From the NCBI RefSeq assembly GCF_040839445.1, contig NZ_JBDPGJ010000001.1, positions 124,001-188,000 of the forward strand: a stretch of DNA of 64,000 nt, written 5' to 3'. The position numbers and the translations under genes were made by a program. This document shows, piece by piece, positions 17,146-25,385 of this stretch (its first letter is position 1; each line of letters begins with the position of its first letter). A model generated the notes under the pieces. That model worked only from the letters and a program-made list of their open reading frames with translations, was not told where the DNA came from and made no database searches. This DNA comes from Aquibium pacificus. GTDB lineage: Bacteria; Pseudomonadota; Alphaproteobacteria; Rhizobiales; Rhizobiaceae.

Positions 17146-17681
17146 TCGAACAGCAGGGTCCGGATCATGAGTTGGGTCGCCAGGCCTTCGCTGCGGATTT
17201 GCGCCCGCTCCTCGAGGTCGGTCTTGAGATGCTGGAATCCGCTGGCGCCCTGGACCTGCTGGAGCGAGACGGTGCGCATGTAGGCCAGCAGATCCTGGTG
17301 AATCGTGCGCACGAGGTCGGGCGGCGGCGGGGCCGAAAAGACGATCGAGATCTCCATGCGCACCCAGATGTCCGATGGCGCCGCGAGGTTGGTCGTGATC
17401 GGCTCCATGGGCACGAGGCGCGGGATGAGCTTGATCTCGCCATCCTCTCCGCCGCCCTCTTCGCCGTGCCCCGCTTCAGCGCCTTCGCCGGCCTCGCCCG
17501 GAAGCGGCTCCACGGCGATCTTGATGGGTTCCGGCTCGGCTGGCTCGCCGCCCCTCAGGTTGATTCCCGCGAACCACCCGCCGCCGACCGCGACGAGCGT
17601 CAGCACGACGAGGACCGCCACCTGGACCATCATCGATGGCCCCTTCTTCTGGCTGGCTGCATCGGTTGCGTCGAGCGACAT
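17142..17681 (-). CDS. fliL: Flagellar basal-body-associated protein FliL
   Basis: The 179-residue protein has a short cytoplasmic N-terminus, one membrane helix (about 18-40), a charged Glu/Gly-rich linker and a periplasmic FliL domain (about 85-179, VRMEISIVFSAPPP and LLAYMRTVSLQQVQGASGFQ). FliL surrounds the stator and affects torque. The frame is open far upstream inside flgH; the ATG at 17681 is chosen because it begins the family N-terminus 11 nt after the flgH stop. The 3' end overlaps fliP. Confidence 0.92.
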   Translation of the reverse strand: MSLDATDAASQKKGPSMMVQVAVLVVLTLVAVGGGWFAGINLRGGEPAEPEPIKIAVEPLPGEAGEGAEAGHGEEGGGEDGEIKLIPRLVPMEPITTNLAAPSDIWVRMEISIVFSAPPPPDLVRTIHQDLLAYMRTVSLQQVQGASGFQHLKTDLEERAQIRSEGLATQLMIRTLLFE

Positions 17682-17692
17682 GGGTGATCGGC

Positions 17693-18397
17693 TCAGAACG
17701 GAGAGATGATGTCGAGGATCTGCTGGCCGTAGGCAGGCTGCTGGACCTCGGTCAGACGGCCGCGGCCGCCGTAGGATATGCGGGCCTCGGCGATGCGTTC
17801 GTAGGGAATGGAGTTCTGCGCGCCGATGTCGGCTGGGCGCACGATGCCGGCGATCGTGAGTATGCGGAGCTCGGCGTTGACCCGGACCTCCTGCGAGCCG
17901 CGGATGATCAGGTTGCCGTTGGGCAGCACCTCGGTCACGACCGCGGCGACGGAGAGCCGGATGTTTTCCGATCGCGCGGTGGCGCCCGACCCGGTGGAAT
18001 CGGACTTCGAGTTCAGGTCGAAATCGGCCGCTCCGCTGGACCCCACGCCGTCCCAGTCGTAGCCGCCGCCGATGCCGAAGGTCCGCTTCGAGGTGCGCGA
18101 CCTGTCGGACTCGTTGTTGAGGGTCGCCTTGTCGTTGATCGATATGAAGACCGTCAGGATGTCGCCGACCGACAGGGCGCGGGCGTCCTTGAAGAGCTGG
18201 CTCTGCTCGTCGTCCCACAGCGAGAAGCGCTTGACCGGTGCCGCGGGCGGTTCCGGATACGCATAGGCCGTTGCCGACGCCGGCTCCAGTCCCGAACCCA
18301 CGGCCGAAAGCGCGGGAGGCCTGCCGATGTCGCGCAGTTCTCCGGCGCATCCCCCGAGCGTCAGGCAGCCGATGCCGAGGATGACGATGCGGTTCAT
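17693..18397 (-). CDS. flgH: Flagellar L-ring lipoprotein FlgH
   Basis: The 234-residue product has a lipoprotein signal (MNRIVILGIGCLTLGGC, lipid-accepting Cys17) and the FlgH body with SLWDDEQSQLFKDARALSVG, then NESDRSRTSKRTFGIGGGYD and the C-terminal YGQQILDIISPF. FlgH forms the outer-membrane L ring around the rod. The ATG at 18397 overlaps the motE stop by four bases. The frame continues upstream to 18640 only as a shadow of motE. Confidence 0.95.
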   Translation of the reverse strand: MNRIVILGIGCLTLGGCAGELRDIGRPPALSAVGSGLEPASATAYAYPEPPAAPVKRFSLWDDEQSQLFKDARALSVGDILTVFISINDKATLNNESDRSRTSKRTFGIGGGYDWDGVGSSGAADFDLNSKSDSTGSGATARSENIRLSVAAVVTEVLPNGNLIIRGSQEVRVNAELRILTIAGIVRPADIGAQNSIPYERIAEARISYGGRGRLTEVQQPAYGQQILDIISPF

Positions 18398-18927
18398 GAC
18401 GGGTCCTCGGATTTGGCGACGTCGGCGATGATGCTGGTCAGCTGTGCCGCCGCCTTGCTGTCCATCTCGTTCAATATGATGCCGGCCTGGCGATGGTTGA
18501 GCTTGAGCAGGATGGCCGCCGCGAGGCTGGCGTCCAGCTTCTCCATGCGCTCGGCGGCCGCGTCGGGGCGCATGCGCGAATAGATGCCGACGACGCTGTC
18601 CTCGGCGGCATCGATCACTTCCTTGCGCCGCGAGAGCCACTTCTCGTATTCGGCACGTTTGGCCTCGAGCGCGGCGATCCGTTCGTCGATCTCGCCGCGG
18701 AGGTTCTCCAGTTCCTTGGTCTGGACCGCATAGCGCCGGTCGCGCGCCGCATCGACGATGTTGGCGCAGAACTCGCTCACCTCGTCGGTCATCTTGCCCG
18801 GAAGGTCCTGCGCGCCCGCCATGTTGCCGGTGACGGCGAGAACGGCCAAACCCGTGCCGAGCGCCAGGACGGTGATCGACGCGGCTCTGGCGCTTCGGGA
18901 CTTCGGAAGTGAGGGGAGGACTGTCAT
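18394..18927 (-). CDS. motE: MotC-specific periplasmic chaperone MotE
   Basis: The 177-residue protein has an N-terminal hydrophobic signal (about 17-39), a coiled-coil stretch (about 65-98, rich in Glu/Arg/Lys) and a C-terminal helical MgtE-N-like segment (LAAAILLKLNHRQAGIILNE). In S. meliloti MotE is a periplasmic disulfide-linked chaperone needed for MotC folding; the single mature Cys here (in SEFCANIVD, about residue 54) would fit a dimer through a disulfide. It lies between flgI and flgH as in S. meliloti. Confidence 0.85.
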   Translation of the reverse strand: MTVLPSLPKSRSARAASITVLALGTGLAVLAVTGNMAGAQDLPGKMTDEVSEFCANIVDAARDRRYAVQTKELENLRGEIDERIAALEAKRAEYEKWLSRRKEVIDAAEDSVVGIYSRMRPDAAAERMEKLDASLAAAILLKLNHRQAGIILNEMDSKAAAQLTSIIADVAKSEDPS

Positions 18928-18937
18928 GGAGGCGGCT

Positions 18938-20140
18938 CTATTGCAGGACGAGTTCGGCCTGGAGGGCGCCCGCTGACTTGATGCCCTGGAGGATCGCGAT
19001 GATCCCGTCCGGCTTCACGCCGATGCGGTTCAGGCCGGCCACCAGCGTCTGCAGGTCGGGACCTTCGAGCATGGCGACCTGTCCGCCTGCCTGCCGTGCG
19101 TCGATGGTGGTCGATGGCTCCTCCGCCGTGACGCCATCCGAGAACGGCGCCGGCTGCACGATCTGCGGCTGCTCGGTGATCCTCACCGTCAGTTGGCCGT
19201 GGCTCACCGCGACCTGCGATATCTTCACGTCCTGGCCGATGACGATCGTCCCGGTGCGCTCGTCGACGACGACGCGCGCGGGCGTGTCGGTTTCGACCAG
19301 GAGGTTTTCGAGTTCGGCGACGAAGCGCGCGGCCGAGACTTCCTTGGGCCGGTTGATCAGGATCGTGCGCGAATCCTGCTCGCTCGCGGTACGGACGCCG
19401 AAGCGGCTCGACGTATAGGCATTGATCGTATCGGTGACGCGGATCGTGGTCGAGAAATCCGGGTTGCGCAGTTGCATGGTCAGGACGGTGTCGTCGTTAA
19501 AGCGCGCATCCACCTGCCGTTCCACGATCGCGCCACTCGGGATCCGGCCGGACGTAGGAACGCCCCTCGTCAGCGTCTCCGCCTGGCCCTGCACGCTGAA
19601 GCCGGAGACGAAGACCGGACCTTGCGCGACCGCATAGATCTCGCCGTCCGGCGCGCGCAGGGGAGTCATCACCAGCGTGCCGCCCTGGAGCGACGAGGCG
19701 TCGCCGAGCGAGGAGACGGAAACGTCGATGCGCGCGCCCGACTGGACGAAGGGCGGCAGGTTCGCGGTGACGATGACGGCGGCGACGTTCTTTGCCCGCG
19801 CCTGCCCGCCTTCCATGGCGATGCCGAGGTTCTGCAGCATGGCGCGGATGGACTGTTCGGTGAAGGGGGAGTTGCGCAGCCCGTCGCCGGTGCCCTGCAG
19901 GCCGATGACCAGGCCGTAGCCGATCAGCTGGTTGTCGCGCGCCGTCAAAAGCGTCGCGATGTCCTTGATGCGCGAGACCGGACCGAGACGGTCCGGCAGC
20001 GCGGATGGGCCGCCGGACGCGGCGATGCTGACCCGGTAGTTGCCGTCCTGGATCGTGCCGGGCTGCATGTCGGCGGCAAGCGCCGGCGCGGCGAGCAGGC
20101 CTACCAACGTGAGGATGGCCGGGATCCACCTTGCGATCAT
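18938..20140 (-). CDS. flgI: Flagellar P-ring protein FlgI
   Basis: The 400-residue product has a signal peptide (residues 1-23, ending APALAAD) and the highly conserved FlgI body: RIKDIATLLTARDNQLIGYG, VIGLQGTGDGLRNSPFTEQS and the GVKPDGIIAILQGIKSAGAL C-terminus. FlgI assembles the periplasmic P ring, a bushing for the rod. It overlaps flgA by four bases and precedes motE by 10 nt. Confidence 0.96.
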   Translation of the reverse strand: MIARWIPAILTLVGLLAAPALAADMQPGTIQDGNYRVSIAASGGPSALPDRLGPVSRIKDIATLLTARDNQLIGYGLVIGLQGTGDGLRNSPFTEQSIRAMLQNLGIAMEGGQARAKNVAAVIVTANLPPFVQSGARIDVSVSSLGDASSLQGGTLVMTPLRAPDGEIYAVAQGPVFVSGFSVQGQAETLTRGVPTSGRIPSGAIVERQVDARFNDDTVLTMQLRNPDFSTTIRVTDTINAYTSSRFGVRTASEQDSRTILINRPKEVSAARFVAELENLLVETDTPARVVVDERTGTIVIGQDVKISQVAVSHGQLTVRITEQPQIVQPAPFSDGVTAEEPSTTIDARQAGGQVAMLEGPDLQTLVAGLNRIGVKPDGIIAILQGIKSAGALQAELVLQ

Positions 20141-20607
20141 AATCCGCCGACCTTGATCGTTCCGTCGACCATGACGGTGCCGGTCAGCACCGCGCCGCTC
20201 TCGGAATTGCGGACCCGCACGACGTCGCCCGCCGCGCCCGGCTGCAAGGGCACGCCGACCGTCGATATCTGCAAGGCGCCTTCGACGTAGTTCACCCGCA
20301 CCGGCGTTCCCGCCTCCACCAGATAGGCCTCGCGGACGGAGCTCAAGGGGATCAGCTTGCCCGGCAGAAGCGTGCGCTTTGCGACCATTCCGTCGATCTG
20401 GTCGACATACATGGCGATCGCGGAGGTGATGCGGCTCGACCGGCGAAGCGGCACCTCGATGAGCGCGGCGACCTCGATCGTCTCGCCCGGATAGATGACG
20501 CGATTGGGAATGACGGCCATCTCCTGCGCAGTCGCCAGGCCGGCGGACGTGCCGAGCACGAGCGCCGCGAGCGTTGCGCGGAAAAGGGCCAGGAAACGGT
20601 TCCCCAT
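20137..20607 (-). CDS. flgA: P-ring assembly chaperone FlgA
   Basis: The 156-residue protein has a signal peptide (to about residue 27, ending GLATAQ) followed by a SAF/ChapFlgA domain (VIYPGETIEVAALIEVPLRR, KRTLLPGKLIPLSSVREAYL). FlgA assists FlgI polymerisation in the periplasm. The protein is shorter than enterobacterial FlgA, as usual in alphaproteobacteria. It starts 4 nt after flgG ends and overlaps flgI. Confidence 0.92.
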   Translation of the reverse strand: MGNRFLALFRATLAALVLGTSAGLATAQEMAVIPNRVIYPGETIEVAALIEVPLRRSSRITSAIAMYVDQIDGMVAKRTLLPGKLIPLSSVREAYLVEAGTPVRVNYVEGALQISTVGVPLQPGAAGDVVRVRNSESGAVLTGTVMVDGTIKVGGL

Positions 20608-20611
20608 CGCC

Positions 20612-21400
20612 CTACCGTATGCTCTGCGAGACCACGGAGGCCATTTCGTCGGCCGCCTTGATCACCTTGGAGTTCATCTCGTAGGCGCGTTGCGCGGAAA
20701 TCAGTTCGGTGATTTCCTTGACCGGATCGACGTTAGAGCTTTCCAGATAGCCCTGCTCTATGGCGGCGTAGCCCGGATCGCCCGGCACGCCGACCGTGGC
20801 GCCGCCCGAGGCCGTGGTCTCGCGGAACAGATTGTCGCCCATCGGCGCGAGGCCGGCCTCGTTGGCGAAGGTCGCGAGCGTGATCTGCCCGAGCTCCTGG
20901 AGGTCCGCCTGGCCGTCGATGCGGGCGAACACCTGGCCGGACTTGTTGACGATGACCTCGACGGTCTGCGCCGGGACCACGATCGCCGGGACGACGCGGA
21001 AACCGTCGACGGTGACGAGCTCGCCGTTGGCGTTCGTGTTGAAGGCGCCCGAGCGCGTATAGAGGGTCGAGCCGTCGGCCGCTTCGATCTGGAACCAGCC
21101 GGGCCCCGTCAGCGCGAGGTCGAACTTGTTGCCGGTGCTGGCGAGCGCACCCTGGATGTGCACGTTGCGGATCGCGGAGGTCTTGACGCCGAGGCCGACG
21201 TTGGCACCCTCGGGGATGATGCTCTGGTCGGCGCGGTTGGGCACGCCCTGCAGGCGTTCCGTCTGGTAGAGCAGGTCGGAGAACTCCGCGCGCGCCCGCT
21301 TGAAGCCGGTCGTGTTGATGTTGGCGATGTTGTTGGCGATTACTTCCAGGTTCAGTTGCTGGGCGTTCATGCCGGTCGCTGCGATGGCCAGGGCCTTCAT
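20612..21400 (-). CDS. flgG: Distal rod protein FlgG
   Basis: At 262 residues this is the standard length for FlgG. It has the rod N-terminal signature (MNAQQLNLEVIANNIANINT then TGFKRARAEFSDLLYQT) and the C-terminal axial helix (LESSNVDPVKEITELISAQR). It forms the distal rod passing through the P and L rings. FlgF at 24656 is the related proximal-rod paralogue; the LYQTERLQG stretch and length identify this one as FlgG. Confidence 0.96.
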   Translation of the reverse strand: MKALAIAATGMNAQQLNLEVIANNIANINTTGFKRARAEFSDLLYQTERLQGVPNRADQSIIPEGANVGLGVKTSAIRNVHIQGALASTGNKFDLALTGPGWFQIEAADGSTLYTRSGAFNTNANGELVTVDGFRVVPAIVVPAQTVEVIVNKSGQVFARIDGQADLQELGQITLATFANEAGLAPMGDNLFRETTASGGATVGVPGDPGYAAIEQGYLESSNVDPVKEITELISAQRAYEMNSKVIKAADEMASVVSQSIR

Positions 21401-21411
21401 CGTAAATGTCC

Positions 21412-21732
21412 TCAGATCGCCATGCGGCTGATTTCGAGATAGGCGGTCACGATCTTGTCGCGGATCGCGATGGCGGCCTGGAGGGACTGCTCGGCGTTCA
21501 TGACCGCGTCGACGACCTCGCGGGCCTGGATTTCGCCGCCTTGAAGTGCCTGCAGGGAGACGGACTCGGCCTTTTCCAGGCTGCCCACGGTGCGGAGCGC
21601 AGCCTCGTTGAGAGCGGCCGCGAAGGACGTCGCCGTGCTGGCTGGCGAGACCGGCGGGGTCACGCCGCCCGTCGCGCTGCCGCCGAGCGGGTTCGTCTTC
21701 AGGCCTTCGAGGAGACCGATACCCGAAATCAT
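21412..21732 (-). CDS. fliE: MS ring-rod junction protein FliE
   Basis: The 106-residue protein shows the FliE C-terminal pattern (REVVDAVMNAEQSLQAAIAI followed by RDKIVTAYLEISRMAI) and an Ala/Ser/Thr-rich N-terminus. FliE connects the MS ring to the proximal rod. It overlaps flgC by four bases and precedes flgG by 11 nt, the usual rhizobial flgB-flgC-fliE-flgG order. Confidence 0.94.
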   Translation of the reverse strand: MISGIGLLEGLKTNPLGGSATGGVTPPVSPASTATSFAAALNEAALRTVGSLEKAESVSLQALQGGEIQAREVVDAVMNAEQSLQAAIAIRDKIVTAYLEISRMAI

Positions 21733-22145
21733 GTGGACCTCATCAGGTCGATCGTCATCGAGATCAGTTCCCGCGCCTGCTTGATGACCTGGAGGTTGGC
21801 TTCGTAGGAGCGGTTCGCCTCGGACATGTCGGCCATCTCGACGAGCGCGTTCACGTTCGGCAACTTGACGAAGCCGTTCTCGTCCGCCGCCTGGTGGCCG
21901 GGCTCGTACTCGACCCGGAAGCCGGACATGTCGAGGTCGATCGATTGCACCTGCACGAACGAGCCGCCGCTCGCCGCGTCGACTGCCGAGGCGAAGGTTA
22001 TCGTCTTGCGCTGATAGGGGTCCGAGCCGGGGGTGTTGCCGGTCGATTGCGCATTGGCGATGTTTTCCGAAGCGATCCGCAGCCGTTGCGACTGTGCGTT
22101 GAGACCGGAGGCCGCTACGTTGACCGAGAGGGAAAGGGGATCCAT
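21729..22145 (-). CDS. flgC: Proximal rod protein FlgC
   Basis: A 138-residue rod protein beginning MDPLSLSVNVAASGLNAQSQ with the motif SENIANAQSTGNTPGSDPYQ and the C-terminal MSEANRSYEANLQVIKQARE. FlgC polymerises in the proximal rod with FlgB and FlgF. Length is typical. It lies 8 nt after flgB and overlaps fliE. Confidence 0.95.
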   Translation of the reverse strand: MDPLSLSVNVAASGLNAQSQRLRIASENIANAQSTGNTPGSDPYQRKTITFASAVDAASGGSFVQVQSIDLDMSGFRVEYEPGHQAADENGFVKLPNVNALVEMADMSEANRSYEANLQVIKQARELISMTIDLMRST

Positions 22146-22153
22146 GGCCGTGT

Positions 22154-22528
22154 CTACCTGACCGTCATCATCATCATGCGATGGAAGGCTTTGACGATGG
22201 CCGTGTTCATCTCGAATCCCCGGCGCACCTCGCCCGCCTTCACCAGTTCTTGTTCGATCGTGACCGAGTTGCCGGAGACGGAAACCATCGCAGTCTCGTC
22301 GGTGCGGACGTCGAACTCACCGCCATTCGCACCGATGGCGATGTGCCCGGGCGATGTCGGCTGCATGCGCAACTTGCTGTTCTCGAGCACGCGTTCGAAC
22401 GGCTGCACGTCGACCGCCTGGTAGCCGGGAGTATTCATGTTGGCGATGTTGCCGGCGACCGCGGACTGGCGGACCGAAAGCCAGCGCGCCTGCTGCGAGG
22501 CCAGGTCGAACAGGTTTACCGGTTGCAT
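22154..22528 (-). CDS. flgB: Proximal rod protein FlgB
   Basis: A 124-residue rod protein with SVRQSAVAGNIANMNTPGYQ and the C-terminal VRRGFEMNTAIVKAFHRMMM. The ATG at 22528 has AGGAGGG with an 8-nt spacer; a TTG two codons further upstream is too close to that site to be used. The gene follows an 83-nt gap after the uncharacterised gene at 22612, the largest gap in the operon, so a secondary promoter is possible there. Confidence 0.94.
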   Translation of the reverse strand: MQPVNLFDLASQQARWLSVRQSAVAGNIANMNTPGYQAVDVQPFERVLENSKLRMQPTSPGHIAIGANGGEFDVRTDETAMVSVSGNSVTIEQELVKAGEVRRGFEMNTAIVKAFHRMMMMTVR

Positions 22529-22611
22529 CGTCAATTCCCTCCTGAAGGGGAATCATAGGCAGCCAGTCTTGCGTGGAACTTGCGGGCGGTCCCGTCAGCC
22601 GCGGCGGGATG

Positions 22612-23226
22612 TCAGGGCGTCATCTCGACGACTGCATTGTCACTCGTCCTGAGCACCCACTTGGCCCCGTTGTACTCGATCGCGACGACGCGCGAGTTGT
22701 CGGGCAGCACCGAGCCGCGTTCCACGACGAAGAGGCCGTTGTCGCTCTGGATCATCGCTCGGCCGTTGGCGACGTGGACCAGCGTGAAGTTGGGCACGGT
22801 TGCCGGGAAGGCCTGCGTCGCTCCGTCCTGATCCGAAAGAGGCGGTGGCGACTTGATCGACCCGACCGTTCCGGTGGGAGCGAAATCGATCGGCAGGGAC
22901 GCGATCTCTTCGCTCGTGAGCGGCTTCGGCGTCCATTGGACCCTTGGCGTGTAGAAGGGGCCGGTGAGGTCCGATCCGGCCGCGTCGTTGTCGAAGGCGG
23001 TCCGCCCGAGTCCGAATTTCTCCTGATTGTAGAAGACATACCAGGGAAAGGTTGCGCTGGCGGCGGTCAGGCCGATTCCGATCCCGATGAGGATCGCGTC
23101 CCCGAGCCCGTAGCTCCGCCTTCCGCTGCCCGAGAGCTTGACGTTGCGGCCAACGGCTTTCATGCCCGGCAGGGTGGGTTCGGGCGTTTTCGGACGCCTT
23201 CGGAACCAGCGCCCGAACCTAGCCAT
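22612..23226 (-). CDS. Conserved membrane-anchored protein of unknown function in the flagellar operon
   Basis: The 204-residue product has a basic, Pro-rich N-terminus (FGRWFRRRPKTPEP), one membrane helix (about 43-66, DAILIGIGIGLTAASATFPW) and a probably periplasmic C-terminal part of beta character (FTLVHVANGRAMIQSDNGLF then VVERGSVLPDNSRVVAIEYN). No known flagellar family was recognised. It overlaps the end of fliI by 8 nt and precedes flgB, so it is co-expressed with basal-body genes and is plausibly a flagellar accessory or envelope factor. That role is inference from context only. Confidence 0.8.
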   Translation of the reverse strand: MARFGRWFRRRPKTPEPTLPGMKAVGRNVKLSGSGRRSYGLGDAILIGIGIGLTAASATFPWYVFYNQEKFGLGRTAFDNDAAGSDLTGPFYTPRVQWTPKPLTSEEIASLPIDFAPTGTVGSIKSPPPLSDQDGATQAFPATVPNFTLVHVANGRAMIQSDNGLFVVERGSVLPDNSRVVAIEYNGAKWVLRTSDNAVVEMTP

Positions 23227-24643
23227 CGGCCTTCTCCTGTTTCTTCAGATGCTGGGCGAGATCGCCGAACGGTTCCGCCGAGGCGCCGTCCTGCGGCGAC
23301 TGGACCAGTGCCTCGTAGATCAGCGGCACCTGCCGCACGGCATTGTCGAGGTCCTGGTCGGCGCCGGGCTGATAGCCGCCGAGAAGACGGATATCGCGGG
23401 TTTCCTCGTAGCGGGAGATCATCGCCCGCAGGCGCATCACCAGGGCCTTCTCGCCGTCGCTCCAGGCGCGGTTGGCGAGCCGCGACACCGAGGCGAGGGG
23501 ATTGACCGCCGGGTAGCGCCCCTGCTCGGCGATGCTGCGGTCGAGGACGATGTGCCCGTCGAGAATGCCGCGCACGGAATCGGCCACCGGATCGTTGTGA
23601 TCGTCGCCGTCCACCAGCACAGAGATGATCGCGGTGATGGAGCCGGCGCCTTGGGAACCGGGACCCGCGCGCTCCAGCAGCCTCGGCATGTCGGTGAACA
23701 CCGAGGCGGGGTATCCGCGCGCCACCGGCGGCTCGCCGGCCCCGATCGCCACCTCGCGCAGGGCGTGCGCGTACCGGGTGACCGAATCGAGCACCAGAAG
23801 CACCCGGTCGCCTCGGTCGCGAAAATATTCGGCCACGCCCATCGCTGTGACCGCCGCGCGCTTGCGCATCATGGCGCTTTCGTCACTCGTCGCGATCACC
23901 GCGACGGTCTTCTTCATGCTCTCCTCGCCGATCGTGTCTTCGAGGAATTCGCGCACCTCGCGACCGCGCTCGCCGACCAGCGCCACCACGACGGTGTCGA
24001 ACGCGTGCGCTGCGGCGAGCATGGCGAGAAGCGTCGATTTTCCGACGCCCGACCCGGCAAAGACGCCGAGGCGCTGCCCGAAGCACATGGGGGTGAAAAT
24101 GTCGATGACGCGGACGCCGGTGCGGAACGGCGCGTCCACCCGCTGCCGGGACAGGGCTCCCGGCGTGGCGCCCGCATGGCCGGTCGGTGTCTCGCCGTCA
24201 TGCAGCGGCGGTCCGGCATCGATCGCCCGGCCGAGCGCGTCCACGACGCGTCCCCGCCAGCTTGCGTCGGGAGACAGGCGGAAGGCGCCGCGGACATAGA
24301 CGGGATCCGAAACGCCGGCGTCCGAGGTCTGCTGGAAGGGAGCGACGAGAACGTCCTTTTCGCAGATCTGGACGATCTCTCCGAGCTTGGCGCCGTGCCG
24401 GCTGCGGTGCTCGACGACGTCGCCCAGCCGTGCCACGGCCGACAGGCCGCGGACCCGGTAGTGGGTCGCCGTCACTTCGGTGATGCGGCCGCCCCGGCGG
24501 ATGATCGTCTCGTCGTCCGAGGCTTTTCGGTACAGGCGCTCCAGAAGCCGGAGCGTCTCCATCCCGGCTCTGGCGGTCGAAGGGGGGCGAGCGGTCACGA
24601 TGCTGGCGGCCGGTGTGGCAGGTGCATATTCTTCCTGGAGCAC
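23219..24643 (-). CDS. fliI: Flagellar export ATPase FliI
   Basis: The 474-residue protein is an F1-beta-like ATPase with Walker A GSGVGKST (Lys202), Walker B VLLVLDS (about 295-301) and the export-family motif GARGYPAS-like EPPVARGYPASVFTDMPRLL. It energises unfolding and delivery of export substrates at the base of the flagellum. The N-terminus is uncertain: the ATG at 24643 lies 12 nt after flgF, but an internal ATG at residue 28 would also give a full catalytic protein. The FliH-like protein at 10460 is its likely partner. Confidence 0.94.
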   Translation of the reverse strand: MLQEEYAPATPAASIVTARPPSTARAGMETLRLLERLYRKASDDETIIRRGGRITEVTATHYRVRGLSAVARLGDVVEHRSRHGAKLGEIVQICEKDVLVAPFQQTSDAGVSDPVYVRGAFRLSPDASWRGRVVDALGRAIDAGPPLHDGETPTGHAGATPGALSRQRVDAPFRTGVRVIDIFTPMCFGQRLGVFAGSGVGKSTLLAMLAAAHAFDTVVVALVGERGREVREFLEDTIGEESMKKTVAVIATSDESAMMRKRAAVTAMGVAEYFRDRGDRVLLVLDSVTRYAHALREVAIGAGEPPVARGYPASVFTDMPRLLERAGPGSQGAGSITAIISVLVDGDDHNDPVADSVRGILDGHIVLDRSIAEQGRYPAVNPLASVSRLANRAWSDGEKALVMRLRAMISRYEETRDIRLLGGYQPGADQDLDNAVRQVPLIYEALVQSPQDGASAEPFGDLAQHLKKQEKADG

Positions 24644-24655
24644 CTATCCGCTCCC

Positions 24656-25375
24656 TCAGGTGCCGATGGCCTTGACGGCCTCGCCGAGCGACTGGTCGCT
24701 CTGCCGGATGAGCGAGGCGGCGTTCTCGAAGGCACGCTGCACCATGATGAGGTTCGTCATCTCCAGCACCGGATTGACGTTTGACTCCTCGACGAAACCC
24801 TGTACGACGCCGACGTCGTCGCGGTCCACGATCGCTTCCGGAGGCGTCGACGGCACCAGGCCGGAATTGCCGTAGCGCACGAAATCGTCGCCGGGCTCGA
24901 ACGCGAACACGCCGATGGCGCCGACCGGCTGGCCGTTCTGGCGCAACATGCCGTCGGCTCCGGCCTCGGGGGCCCCCGAAAGCGGATCGAGCTGGATAGC
25001 GGCGCCTCCCGCGTCGAGCACCGGATATCCTTCCAGCGATACGAGTTCGCCCGTCTCCAGCATGGTGAAGCGTCCGTCGCGCGTCATCACGGAGCCGGCC
25101 GGCGTGTCGATGGCGAACCAGGCTTCCCCGCGGATGGCGAAGTCGAGCGGATTGCCCGTCTGCTTCAACCCGCCCGATTTCGTCGAAAGGTACGTCGAGC
25201 CGGGAGAAACGAAGGAAACGGAATCCTTGCCCAGACCGGAGACGACGTCGTCGAACTTGATCTCCGTCGCTCGGAAGCCGACGGTGCCGGCATTCGCGAC
25301 GTTGTCGGCGATGGTGCTTAGGCGCTTTTCGAGCGCCACCTGGGCCGAAATCGCAACATAGAGGCCTGATTGCAT
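24656..25375 (-). CDS. flgF: Proximal rod protein FlgF
   Basis: The 239-residue rod protein starts MQSGLYVAISAQVALEKRLS with TIADNVANAGTVGFRATEIK and ends with the axial segment VEESNVNPVLEMTNLIMVQR. FlgF links the FlgB/FlgC rod to FlgG. The sequence ALEKRLSTIADNVANAGTVG is the FlgF style rather than FlgG. It starts 10 nt after the DUF1217 gene and is second in the long operon. Confidence 0.94.
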   Translation of the reverse strand: MQSGLYVAISAQVALEKRLSTIADNVANAGTVGFRATEIKFDDVVSGLGKDSVSFVSPGSTYLSTKSGGLKQTGNPLDFAIRGEAWFAIDTPAGSVMTRDGRFTMLETGELVSLEGYPVLDAGGAAIQLDPLSGAPEAGADGMLRQNGQPVGAIGVFAFEPGDDFVRYGNSGLVPSTPPEAIVDRDDVGVVQGFVEESNVNPVLEMTNLIMVQRAFENAASLIRQSDQSLGEAVKAIGT

Positions 25376-25385
25376 TTTCCCGGCC

